Assembly (NCBI RefSeq): GCF_000298315.2
Contig: NZ_AEYE02000013.1
Span: forward strand, 248,001-312,000
DNA: 64,000 nucleotides
Direction of reading: 5' to 3'
DNA from: Rhizobium grahamii CCGE 502
Lineage (GTDB): Bacteria > Pseudomonadota > Alphaproteobacteria > Rhizobiales > Rhizobiaceae
In this document: piece by piece, positions 51,315-59,395 of the stretch
Layout of the letters: every line of letters begins with the position of its first letter
Numbering within the stretch: the first letter of the stretch is position 1
Notes under the pieces: model-generated
What the model saw: only the letters and a program-made list of their open reading frames with translations
Database searches by the model: none
Told to the model about the DNA's origin: nothing
Translations under genes and position numbers: made by a program

Positions 51315-54161
51315 ATGACGCGGGCTGGTGGCGATGCAGCAGGTGACCTGTCCTTCGGCCCTTTTTGTTTGAATGTCGGTCAGCGGCTGCTTGCGAAGGA
51401 AGGGGTTCCGGTCGAGCTTGGCGCACGCGCCCTGGATCTTTTGATCGCGCTGGTATCCGCTCCGAACACCCTCTTGAGCAAAAGCGATTTGATGTCCCGG
51501 ATTTGGCCAGACGTTGTCGTTGAAGAGGGTAATCTGCGCTTCCACATGACCGGGCTGCGCAAAGCCCTTGGCGATGGGCAGGATGGTGCTCGCTACATCA
51601 CCACGATCCCCGGCCGCGGCTACTGCTTCGTCGCGCCCATCACAGGCTCGGCCCACGTGCTGGTGACTGATGATGGCGCAGCGAAATTCAGGCATGCCAA
51701 TCTCCCCAACCGCTTGGAACGCATGGTCGGGCGCGAGAGTGATATCCTTGACCTCTCGGAGAGACTGTCGAGGTTTCCCGTCGTTTCCATCGTGGGGAGT
51801 GGAGGCGTCGGCAAGACCACCGTCGCGATTGCATTGGCCAATCACTTGGCGACGACGTTCGATGGAGCCGCGGTACTTGCCGATTTCGGAACGCTAAGCG
51901 ATCCATCACTCGTTTCGCCCGCCCTCGCGTCCATGCTCGGAATACCCGTCGGCTCCGATGACGTGCGCCCCAGCCTGCTCGCCTATCTCCGTGACAAGCG
52001 GATCCTTCTTGTGTTCGACACCTGCGAGCATGTGGTCGATACCGTGGCAGACCTTGCAGCGAGCATAATCGACGCCGCGCCGCAGGTCCGCATCGTGGTC
52101 ACGAGCCGCGAAGCTCTCAGGATCGAAGGCGAAAGCATCTACAAGCTCGACACCCTTGCCTGCGCACCGGACGATCCGGAAATTACAGCCGAAACCATTC
52201 TCTCCTATCCGGCTTCCCAATTGTTCGTCGAACGAACTGCCGCAAGCGGAGCCGCGTTGGCCATAACTGACGAGGACGCGCATATCATTGCAGCGATCTG
52301 CCGTAAGCTCGACGGTATGGCACTCGCGCTGGAACTGGCCGCGCGACGGGTCGAAGCCTACGGCCTTTCCCAGACGGCTGCCCTACTCGATCAGCATCTT
52401 GCCCTCGCATGGGTGGGATCACGCAACGCGCCGCCTCGTCAGAAGACCCTGCAGGCGACTCTCGACTGGAGCTACGGGCTGCTGCCGGAACTGGATCGCA
52501 CCGTTCTTCGGAGACTGGCGATCTTCGTTGGCGATTTCACGCTTGATGCCGCCTGGGAAGTGATTGCGAAACCTCCCCTCGATCGACCTGCGCTCTTTGG
52601 TGCCGTCGATAGTCTTGTTGCCAAGTCGCTGCTGAGCGCGAATTCCTTCGGCGCGATGATGCGCTATCGATTGCTCGATACCACGCGAGCCTACGCGCTC
52701 CATGGACAGACCGAAGATGATCGCGCGGAACTGGCTGCAAGCCACGCCTCATACTACCGACGTTGGCTTGAGCAGTTTGGCCCAGATTGGCCAACGCTCT
52801 CCAGCGGACCCGAGCGACTGCCCTATTTCCTTGGAATCAACAATGTCCGGGCTGCCTTGGAATGGGCGTTCGGCGACAACGGCAACACCGACGCCGGTAT
52901 CAGTCTGGCCGCTGCGGCAGTTCCTGTATTTCAGGCGATGTCGCTCTTTCCGGAATGCCAGCGCTGGTCCGAGCGCGCTCTTTCTGCAATGGACGATCAC
53001 CATCGGGGAAGCCGTGAGGAGATGCATCTTCAGGCTGGCCGCGGCATCGCCCGCATGTATCTTCACGGCGGCCGTGACACGCTTCCCGCGCTCACCAGGA
53101 GCCTCGAGATAGCAGAGGGACGAGGAGACGCGGTCGATCAGCTAAAGGTTCTCGGCCCATTGAACATGTTTCATCTCCGGACCGGAGATTTCAAATCGGC
53201 GCTCCAGTGCGCCTTTCGGTGTTCTTCCGTCGCTGAGGCAACCGGAGAGGCGTCCGCGATTTCGCTTGGACACTTCTTCCTCGGAAATTCATTGCACTTC
53301 AGCGGCGAACTTAGCCGCGCCAGGGTCGAACTAGAGGCCGCGTTATCGAGCGATCCGCGCCCGAGCCGCGTGCCCGGAAGCTATGTCGGTTTCCAGGGTC
53401 GCGGGCTGGCAGGTGGAATACTCGCGAGAAACCTTTGGCTCCAAGGCCTTCCTGACCAAGCTGAATTCAGAGCACGGCAAACGATCAAGGAAGCGGCTGA
53501 AGCGGACCATTCGTTGACGCTTTGCATCGCGCTGCTCGGTGGCATCGCGGTTTTTCTTTGGCGCGGCGACCTGGAGAGTGCGCAGGAGCACATTGATTGG
53601 CTCATATCCCGTGCGGGGCTGCACTCCCTGTCGCCATACGTATCGGTGGCGAGAGGCTTTGAGGGAGAAATCGCCATCCGGCGGGGTGATCCCAGCGCAG
53701 GCGTCAGCAACATACGGCGATGCATCGAAAGACTGCATGGGTCGACCTATGAGGTGTTCACCACCATGCTGGAACTGTCACTGATAAAAGGGTTGGCGCT
53801 GTTGGGCGAAGTCGGCGAAGGCTTGGAGAGGGTAGAGAAAGCCATCCAATCGATCGAAGCCAACGGAGACTTCTGCTACAGCCCTGAACTCCTGCGAATA
53901 AAGGGGAACCTTTTGCGATCGATTTCTCCTTCGGAGGAGGCACGCAGATGCATTACAGGGGCCATCCACGCAAGTCGAAAGATGGGCGCACGCGGGTGGG
54001 AATTGCGCGCCTCCTGCGATCTCGCCGCTCTTGAAACGGAATACGGGAAAAAAGAGGAAGCCGCGGCAATCCTTCAACCAATCGTTGATCGGTTCGACGA
54101 GGGCCACAACACCGAGGATCTAAAGGCGGCTGAAGATATAAAGATGCGTGCCGAGTGCTAA
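51315..54161 (+). CDS. Winged-helix STAND ATPase regulator with TPR-like C-terminus
   Basis: The 948-residue protein has a PhoB/OmpR-type DNA-binding domain (residues 10-108: LSFGPFCLNVGQRLLAKEG to ARYITTIPGRGYCFVAP), an NB-ARC-like ATPase with P-loop GSGGVGKTT (161-169), LLVFDTCEHV as Walker B and TSREALRIEGE as sensor, a GxP-like helical region (LDWSYGLLPELDRTVLRRLAIF), and about 450 residues of helical repeats. STAND proteins oligomerise on a ligand to switch transcription. Its DNA-binding domain suits the decamer repeats at 49299-49368. ATG 51315 follows a CAGGGGG site; an upstream in-frame ATG at 51228 is less likely. Confidence 0.88.
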   Translation: MTRAGGDAAGDLSFGPFCLNVGQRLLAKEGVPVELGARALDLLIALVSAPNTLLSKSDLMSRIWPDVVVEEGNLRFHMTGLRKALGDGQDGARYITTIPGRGYCFVAPITGSAHVLVTDDGAAKFRHANLPNRLERMVGRESDILDLSERLSRFPVVSIVGSGGVGKTTVAIALANHLATTFDGAAVLADFGTLSDPSLVSPALASMLGIPVGSDDVRPSLLAYLRDKRILLVFDTCEHVVDTVADLAASIIDAAPQVRIVVTSREALRIEGESIYKLDTLACAPDDPEITAETILSYPASQLFVERTAASGAALAITDEDAHIIAAICRKLDGMALALELAARRVEAYGLSQTAALLDQHLALAWVGSRNAPPRQKTLQATLDWSYGLLPELDRTVLRRLAIFVGDFTLDAAWEVIAKPPLDRPALFGAVDSLVAKSLLSANSFGAMMRYRLLDTTRAYALHGQTEDDRAELAASHASYYRRWLEQFGPDWPTLSSGPERLPYFLGINNVRAALEWAFGDNGNTDAGISLAAAAVPVFQAMSLFPECQRWSERALSAMDDHHRGSREEMHLQAGRGIARMYLHGGRDTLPALTRSLEIAEGRGDAVDQLKVLGPLNMFHLRTGDFKSALQCAFRCSSVAEATGEASAISLGHFFLGNSLHFSGELSRARVELEAALSSDPRPSRVPGSYVGFQGRGLAGGILARNLWLQGLPDQAEFRARQTIKEAAEADHSLTLCIALLGGIAVFLWRGDLESAQEHIDWLISRAGLHSLSPYVSVARGFEGEIAIRRGDPSAGVSNIRRCIERLHGSTYEVFTTMLELSLIKGLALLGEVGEGLERVEKAIQSIEANGDFCYSPELLRIKGNLLRSISPSEEARRCITGAIHASRKMGARGWELRASCDLAALETEYGKKEEAAAILQPIVDRFDEGHNTEDLKAAEDIKMRAEC

Positions 54162-54698
54162 TGACGGACCATACCAATTCCTCCGTGGCCTCACCGCAAG
54201 GGCTGCGTCAGTCCACACTCACACGCCCTACGGCTCCACAATCGTGAGCAAGGCGGGCGAGCTCCTCGCCGAACCGACAGTCCTATAACGCGACCCACCC
54301 AAAATCTGACGACCTACATTGTCTCCGCTGACGCTTGACGGAAACGTTGGAGACATGACGTTCGAGATCACGGACTGCCGCGGCGTGCTGGTTGCGGAAC
54401 TACCCTTCATATTCTGCATGACTCTCCACTAAGGTGGGCGAGTGAAGTTCCGAGCTTTGGTTACGGCGATCAGTCGGCCATCACCGTTCTGCGAATATTT
54501 AAATTCGCTCTAGGTGAATCTAGTTCGCTTTAAAATAGTTTCATCAATCCGCTCGCGAGCGGCACGGTGCGCGACGGCCCGCCCATCATTCAAAAATGCT
54601 GATGGTATCCATAAACTCTATTCGTTTGATTGATGGGAGCAGAACACCCATATTGTATACATCAAATAAGCGTCATCCGACGATGAAAGGAAACGGAA
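54162..54698. other. Intergenic stretch, AT-rich at right
   Basis: No convincing gene. A small plus-strand frame near 54354-54433 (MTFEITDCRGVLVAELPFIF) resembles a fragment of a rhizobial mini-protein but lacks a start region. The AT-rich part at 54490-54690 probably carries the promoter of the next gene. Confidence 0.4.
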
Positions 54699-54896
54699 AT
54701 GACGACGATTACCTTCAGGCACACCAAGACGCCTTCAACCGAAGCCCACCTGCATGTTGCCGACTACGCTCGCAAGCTGGTTCACGCATGGCACCAGTGG
54801 CAGGCCGCCCGCGAGATCGAATCCATGCCCTTCGATATGCGGAAGGACATTGGTTGGCCGTCGGCGGATGGCGCAGATGAGCGCAAGGTTATGTAA
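54699..54896 (+). CDS. DUF1127-like small protein (65 aa)
   Basis: The frame starts at ATG 54699 behind GAAAGGAAACGG. The sequence AWHQWQAAREIESMPFDMRK then DIGWPSADG has the layout of a DUF1127/YjiS-like domain (amphipathic helix, then L/M-x-D-x-L/M-x-K-D-I-G). A strong terminator follows at 54922. These proteins are abundant, stress- or phase-regulated and of uncertain function. Confidence 0.7.
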   Translation: MTTITFRHTKTPSTEAHLHVADYARKLVHAWHQWQAAREIESMPFDMRKDIGWPSADGADERKVM

Positions 54897-54921
54897 TGAA
54901 TCCGACATTCCTCCCCGTGTG

Positions 54922-54965
54922 AAAGCGGCGCCTTGCCTTCGGGCAGCGCCGCTTTCTCCGTTTTT
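54922..54965 (+). terminator. Rho-independent terminator
   Basis: AAAGCGGCGC (54922-54931) pairs perfectly with GCGCCGCTTT (54946-54955), with a further TGCC/GGCA pairing inside, followed by TCTCCGTTTTT. It ends the DUF1127-like transcript. Confidence 0.85.
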
Positions 54966-55192
54966 AGAGCCGCCCAATTAAATCTTGAATTTCATACACA
55001 TATTTTGCTGAAGCCGGTTTTTGTGAACTTTTGAAGACGGCGATCGTCATTTGATCATCGTCAATTTCAGCAATGTCGCAAATTTGCTCTTTGCGGCCGC
55101 ATTTATCCATGAGAATGTCGCTTTCAGAATATCGAAACGACGTATTCCAAGCAACGAATAGTGTATTCGCACCTCCAGCACGGATTTGTCTC

Positions 55193-56212
55193 ATGAACAA
55201 GATGTCGCATAAGCAACGCTCTCTCGTCTTCTTCATGGTTCCGCAGTTTACGATGCTGCCGTTCTCGGCGGCAATCGATACGCTGCGCATCGCCAACCGC
55301 ATGCTCGGCTACGAGGCCTACACGTGGCGACTGACCTCGGTTGACGGGCAAAAGGTCTATTCTTCCTGCGGCATCGGCGTCGAGGCAAACACGTCGCTTT
55401 CTGACGAGCGCCGCAACCTCGGTGGCGAGCATCGCCCGAGCATGGTGCTGGTCTGTTCCGGCATCGACGTCGAGGACTTCAACAACAAGTCCGTCAGTGC
55501 CTGGTTGCGCGAATCCTACAATCGCGGCGTCGCCGTCGGCAGCCTCTGTACGGGCGCACATATCCTCGCGCAGGCGGGCCTGCTGAATGGCAAGCGCTGT
55601 GCGATCCACTGGGAAAACCTGCCGGGTTTTTCGGAAGCCTTTCCGCAGGCCGAGGTCTATGCCGATCTCTATGAGGTCGACAGCAATCTTTATACCTGTG
55701 CCGGCGGCACCGCGTCGCTCGACATGATGCTGAACCTGATCGGCCAGGACTTCGGCGAGACACTGGTCAACCGGGTCTGCGAGCAGCACCTAACCGACCG
55801 GGTACGCAGCCCGAACGATCGCCAGCGGCTGCCGCTCCGCGCGCGCCTCGGCGTCCAGAATGCCAAGGTTCTTTCCATCATCGAATTGATGGAGGGCAAT
55901 CTCTCGGAGCCGCTGTCGCTGCTTGAGATCGCGGATGGCGTCGACCTGTCACGCCGCCAGATCGAACGGTTGTTCCGCCAGGAAATGGGGCGCTCTCCCG
56001 CCCGCTACTATCTGGAAATACGGCTGGATCGCGCCCGTCATCTGCTGGTGCAGTCCTCGATGCCGGTCGTCGAAGTCGCCGTCGCCTGCGGCTTCGTCTC
56101 GGCCTCGCACTTCTCCAAGTGTTATCGCGAACTCTACCATCGTTCGCCGCAGCAGGAGCGCGCAGAGCGCAAGATGACGATGGCAACGGCACGCCAAGCC
56201 ATAGCGGCCTAA
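55193..56212 (+). CDS. GlxA-family AraC-type transcriptional regulator
   Basis: The 339-residue protein joins a DJ-1/PfpI-like (GATase1) domain (about 8-200: SLVFFMVPQFTMLPFSAAIDTLRIANRM, VGSLCTGAHILAQAGLLNGKRCAIHWEN, YTCAGGTASLDMML) to two AraC HTH units (about 235-325). Members sense amines, betaine or arginine-type compounds. The pocket cysteine (SLCTG) is present. I start at ATG 55193 (MNKMSHKQRS); the frame is open 120 bp upstream and ATG 55202 is an alternative. No target operon adjoins, so its regulon lies elsewhere. Confidence 0.9.
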   Translation: MNKMSHKQRSLVFFMVPQFTMLPFSAAIDTLRIANRMLGYEAYTWRLTSVDGQKVYSSCGIGVEANTSLSDERRNLGGEHRPSMVLVCSGIDVEDFNNKSVSAWLRESYNRGVAVGSLCTGAHILAQAGLLNGKRCAIHWENLPGFSEAFPQAEVYADLYEVDSNLYTCAGGTASLDMMLNLIGQDFGETLVNRVCEQHLTDRVRSPNDRQRLPLRARLGVQNAKVLSIIELMEGNLSEPLSLLEIADGVDLSRRQIERLFRQEMGRSPARYYLEIRLDRARHLLVQSSMPVVEVAVACGFVSASHFSKCYRELYHRSPQQERAERKMTMATARQAIAA

Positions 56213-56222
56213 ATAGCGCCGG

Positions 56223-56240
56223 GGCGGCTATTGAGCCGCC
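56223..56240. terminator. Bidirectional hairpin at convergent gene ends
   Basis: GGCGGCT (56223-56229) pairs with AGCCGCC (56234-56240) around a 4-nt loop, placed between the ends of the GlxA and GGDEF genes and overlapping the latter's stop codon. It probably serves both transcripts; T-runs are short. Confidence 0.55.
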
Positions 56241-57559
56241 TCCTCCGTCATCCGTGCGTCGGAATAGACCTGATTGCGACCTTTGTGCTTGGCCATATAC
56301 AGAAACTGGTCGGCGGCATTGAGATAGTTGTCGAAAGTTTCGTAGTCGGAAATTTCGGCAACGCCGATCGACACGGTTACGGAAAGTTCTTCGTCGTCCG
56401 CCATCACCTTCAGGCGCGCGATATCCGACCGGATCTCGTCGCACAATTTGCTCGCGGCGCTCGAATCCATCATCGGAAAGAGGATCGCAAACTCCTCGCC
56501 GCCAAGGCGCGAAAGCAGGTTGTCGCTCCCCTCAAAGATCGTCGCCAGTCGATCTGCGACCGCCTTCAGCACTTCGTCTCCGATCTCATGTCCGTAGGTG
56601 TCATTCAGTCGCTTGAAATGATCGATGTCGAGGATCGCAACAGCGGCCGCAGCCTTGTGCCGCAGGCAATCATTGACCAGCTTCGGTCCGAGATCGTAGA
56701 AATAGCGTCTGTTATAGAGACCTGTAAGATAGTCGCAGGCCGCGGCTGCCCGAAGCTGCTTCAACTGTGCCAAGGTCTCAACGTTGTTGGCGATACGACA
56801 CTGCAGTTCTTCGGCCACGAACGGCCTGTAGAGAAAGTCGGATGCACCCGCCTTCAGGAAGCTCGCAGAAAGCATGCGGTCGCTCGAGGATGAAACGCCG
56901 ATGATCCGCAACCTGTCTGAGCCGTAGTGCCGACGTATCCGCCGGGTCAACTCGTAACCGCTCATATCGGGCATATGGTGATCGGTGATGACGACCTCGA
57001 TGTCGTCGTAGGCCTCCAGCGCGGCGAAAGCCTCGAGCCCGGAAGCCGCTTCGATAACCATGTATTGCTGTGCTTCCAGCAATCCGACAAGGATCTGGCG
57101 CGCGGAAGCCACATCATCGACCACGAGGATCCGTGTCCTCCTGTTCGACAATACACGTCTGGCGCTGGCGACCACGTTGTCGAGCGCGAACTCGTTGTCC
57201 TTCAGCACATAGTCGACAACACGGCGCTCCATGATGCGGTTGCGCGTAGGAAGATCGAAGGTGGCGGTGAAGACGATGGTCGGAACACCAGCCTCTATGG
57301 TGCAGTCGAGCGCCTCGCCATAAGGCGCATCCGGCAGATTGAGGTCGACGATCGCCATCATATAGTCGTTAGGCGACTGGGCGACGGTCTCTTTCAGCAT
57401 CCTTAGAGAGGAGCACGGCTTGACGTTCAAACCAAGTTCCGCATGAAGCCGATGGCACAAGACCACGGAAAACATCCGGGAATCCTCAACCAGGAGTACC
57501 CACTGGCCACCAAAGCGTGGCCCGGATCCATCCCGATGGAGATCCTCCCGGAAAGCCAT
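56228..57559 (-). CDS. Double-receiver GGDEF response regulator (PleD-like)
   Basis: The 443-residue protein has two receivers (about 18-138 and 142-262) and a C-terminal diguanylate cyclase. Phosphoacceptors D72 (AIVDLNLP) and D193 (ITDHHMPD) are intact, and the active site GGEEF is at 353-357 with the downstream YMAKHKGRN motif. No RxxD inhibitory site is seen. The architecture is that of PleD, which makes c-di-GMP when phosphorylated. It has a close paralogue at 57744 lacking the GGDEF domain, and both read leftward. Confidence 0.93.
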   Translation of the reverse strand: MAFREDLHRDGSGPRFGGQWVLLVEDSRMFSVVLCHRLHAELGLNVKPCSSLRMLKETVAQSPNDYMMAIVDLNLPDAPYGEALDCTIEAGVPTIVFTATFDLPTRNRIMERRVVDYVLKDNEFALDNVVASARRVLSNRRTRILVVDDVASARQILVGLLEAQQYMVIEAASGLEAFAALEAYDDIEVVITDHHMPDMSGYELTRRIRRHYGSDRLRIIGVSSSSDRMLSASFLKAGASDFLYRPFVAEELQCRIANNVETLAQLKQLRAAAACDYLTGLYNRRYFYDLGPKLVNDCLRHKAAAAVAILDIDHFKRLNDTYGHEIGDEVLKAVADRLATIFEGSDNLLSRLGGEEFAILFPMMDSSAASKLCDEIRSDIARLKVMADDEELSVTVSIGVAEISDYETFDNYLNAADQFLYMAKHKGRNQVYSDARMTEEAAQ

Positions 57560-57743
57560 TCACCCTTATCCCCCAGAAAGCCGCCGCGGTCCGAATCGAC
57601 CATCTTTTCGACTTTTGTGAAGATAACTCACAGAAACACGCGTGAGAAGATATCTAGACTTGGCAACACTTGAAATTGCAAAAATCTCAATCTCAGAAGC
57701 GTGAGCGCGCCTCCGCCTAACATCGCCGGGCGAAGGCCGTGTG

Positions 57744-58580
57744 TCAGGCAACGGCCCGTTCCTTACGCATCGACTGGATCTGCAACAGTGTGTCGAGGTT
57801 CTGGTTGACGCGGCAGTAGAACTCTTCGTCGATGAACGGCCGCAGCATGAAGTCATTGCCGCCCGCCTTGAGGAACCGCGCGGACAGCAACCGGTTCGAC
57901 GATGACGATACGCCGATGATTCGCAATTCGTGCGAACCAATGCTGGCGCGGATGCGACGGGTGAGCTCGAACCCATCAATGTCGGGCATGTTGTAGTCGG
58001 TGATCATCAAGCCGATGTCGCGGTTTGCCTTGAGGATTTCGAGCGCCTTGGCGCCGCTGTCAGCGGTGCTGACCCGGAAATTGTAGCGCTTGAGGCGGCT
58101 CGACAGCAGAGCGCGGGCCGTCGGGCTGTCGTCGACAATCAGGACGTGATGACGATGATTGGTGAGGAAGCGGCAGATCGATTCCGCAAGCAGATCAACG
58201 GCGAAGACATTGTCCTTCAGAATGTAATCGACGATGTCCTTGGCCATCAACTTGTCGCGCATGCCTTCCTGGAAAGTGCCGGTGAAGACGATGGTCGGGA
58301 TGCTGAGATCGATCAGATATTCCAGCGCCTCGCCATTTTCGGCGCCCGGCAGATTGATGTTGGAAATGGCAAGGGTGATCGGGTCCGTGGATTTGTCATA
58401 GGACAGTTGCAGCTCTTCGAAACTCCGGCAGATTTCCACGTCGATATCGAAAAGCTCTTTCAACCGCTTGCCGATCATCGACGTAAATACGTTGGAATCC
58501 TCCGCCAGAATAATGCGCGCATCCGCAAACATGCCTCCGGAATATTGCATTCCCGAAATACCCAAAAACGCCATTTCCAA
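57744..58580 (-). CDS. Double-receiver response regulator without output domain
   Basis: The 278-residue protein consists of two receivers (about 20-140 and 144-265), closely like the N-terminal half of its neighbour at 56228 (shared VDYILKDN and RIIGVSSSSNRLLSARFLKAG). The second phosphoacceptor is D195 (ITDYNMPD). In the first receiver the expected Asp is Asn74 (AISNINLPG). It may act as a phosphate sink, adaptor, or partner for the GGDEF protein. ATG 58580 or 58571 could start it. Confidence 0.9.
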   Translation of the reverse strand: MEMAFLGISGMQYSGGMFADARIILAEDSNVFTSMIGKRLKELFDIDVEICRSFEELQLSYDKSTDPITLAISNINLPGAENGEALEYLIDLSIPTIVFTGTFQEGMRDKLMAKDIVDYILKDNVFAVDLLAESICRFLTNHRHHVLIVDDSPTARALLSSRLKRYNFRVSTADSGAKALEILKANRDIGLMITDYNMPDIDGFELTRRIRASIGSHELRIIGVSSSSNRLLSARFLKAGGNDFMLRPFIDEEFYCRVNQNLDTLLQIQSMRKERAVA

Positions 58581-58669
58581 ACCTTTTTATGAAACTTCTG
58601 TCCCCGGCTGAATCGGTACAATACCCGCTTTGAATAAGTATTAATCGGCCCTCGCCACTGACCAACAAA

Positions 58670-58692
58670 AAGGCGGCCACAGGGGCCGCCTT
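58670..58692 (-). terminator. Rho-independent terminator reading leftward
   Basis: On the minus strand AAGGCGGCC-CCTGT-GGCCGCCTT is followed by TTTG: a perfect 9-bp stem (58670-58678 with 58684-58692) and a five-T run. It ends a leftward transcript coming from about 58720-59000, not a gene recognised there. Confidence 0.8.
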
Positions 58693-58719
58693 GGCATTCT
58701 TCAAAACATGCTTAAAAGA

Positions 58720-58830
58720 CTATGCGCGCAGCGCCGCATTGTCAGGATCGAGCGGGCTCTCGCCGACAACGGTCGCGTTGTGTTGCTCGATCGCCGTGAC
58801 AGTGGAGTTGCGATACGATAGATCGTGGCC
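58720..58830 (-). other. Coding-like stretch without a normal start codon
   Basis: One minus-strand frame reads LSYRNSTVTAIEQHNATVVG then ESPLDPDNAALRA and stops at 58720-58722, just before the terminator at 58670. Composition looks protein-like, but no ATG, GTG or TTG opens it after the TGA at 58831. It could be a decayed small gene, a mini-protein with an unusual start, or chance within a small RNA. The rest of 58581-59010 shows nothing else. Confidence 0.35.
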
Positions 58831-59010
58831 TCACGGTCACGCGCGACCGACGGAAATCGCCTTCGCGAACTATGCAGCGAGCCGCGATTTGCCAAATGCC
58901 TGTTTACGGCATGCGAAAAGTATGCCGCGACTACATGCAGATAGGTAAGACGCAAAAGGCCTTTGGCCGAAAATCCGTGAACAGAAATGGCAGTCAGAGC
59001 GTAGCGTCGT

Positions 59011-59274
59011 TCATTTTATGACGGCCGAACCCTTGATGATGTCGATCGTTTCGCCGCCGCTGAGACCGATGCGATCGCCATCAGGCGCCGTGATGAAGCA
59101 GCCCGACGGGCAGAACGTTTCCGAAGCACCGGGATCGAGCACAAGCTGCATCTTGTTGCCGCCCTCGGTAAGGACGATCACAACGGCGGCGCTGTCGGTG
59201 TTGGTGATGGAAGCTGCGTGAGTTTGGCCTGCGGCCACGAGTGACAGAAACAGTACGACGGCAAATTTTGCCAT
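59011..59274 (-). CDS. Small secreted protein (87 aa)
   Basis: The protein has a signal peptide (MAKFAVVLFLSLVAAGQTHA) and a mature beta-rich domain of about 67 residues: SITNTDSAAVVIVLTEGG...LVLDPGASETFCPSGCFITAPDG. Two cysteines (FCPSGC) could form a disulfide in the periplasm. I do not recognise a named family. It is separated from the MscS-like gene (ending 59396, same strand) by 121 bp, and may be co-transcribed with it. Confidence 0.75.
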   Translation of the reverse strand: MAKFAVVLFLSLVAAGQTHAASITNTDSAAVVIVLTEGGNKMQLVLDPGASETFCPSGCFITAPDGDRIGLSGGETIDIIKGSAVIK

Positions 59275-59395
59275 GCAGTGCGGCGCGGATGAAGCGCCCT
59301 CCCTTGGAGCGTCTCGGCGCTGCTGCCCCCAGCAACGAAAATCCGATTGCCGACGTTATATAGCGACCGCTCTGAACGATCGCTGAACAACGCCT

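Noticed and set aside
36446-54698. Genomic island with integrase or insertion sequence
   Set aside because: The region is rich in accessory genes and remnants, but no transposase, integrase, tRNA or flanking direct repeat is visible.
54964-55302. 112-residue minus-strand frame before the GlxA gene
   Set aside because: It overlaps the start of the regulator gene and the tail of a terminator; Cys/Arg-rich shadow composition.
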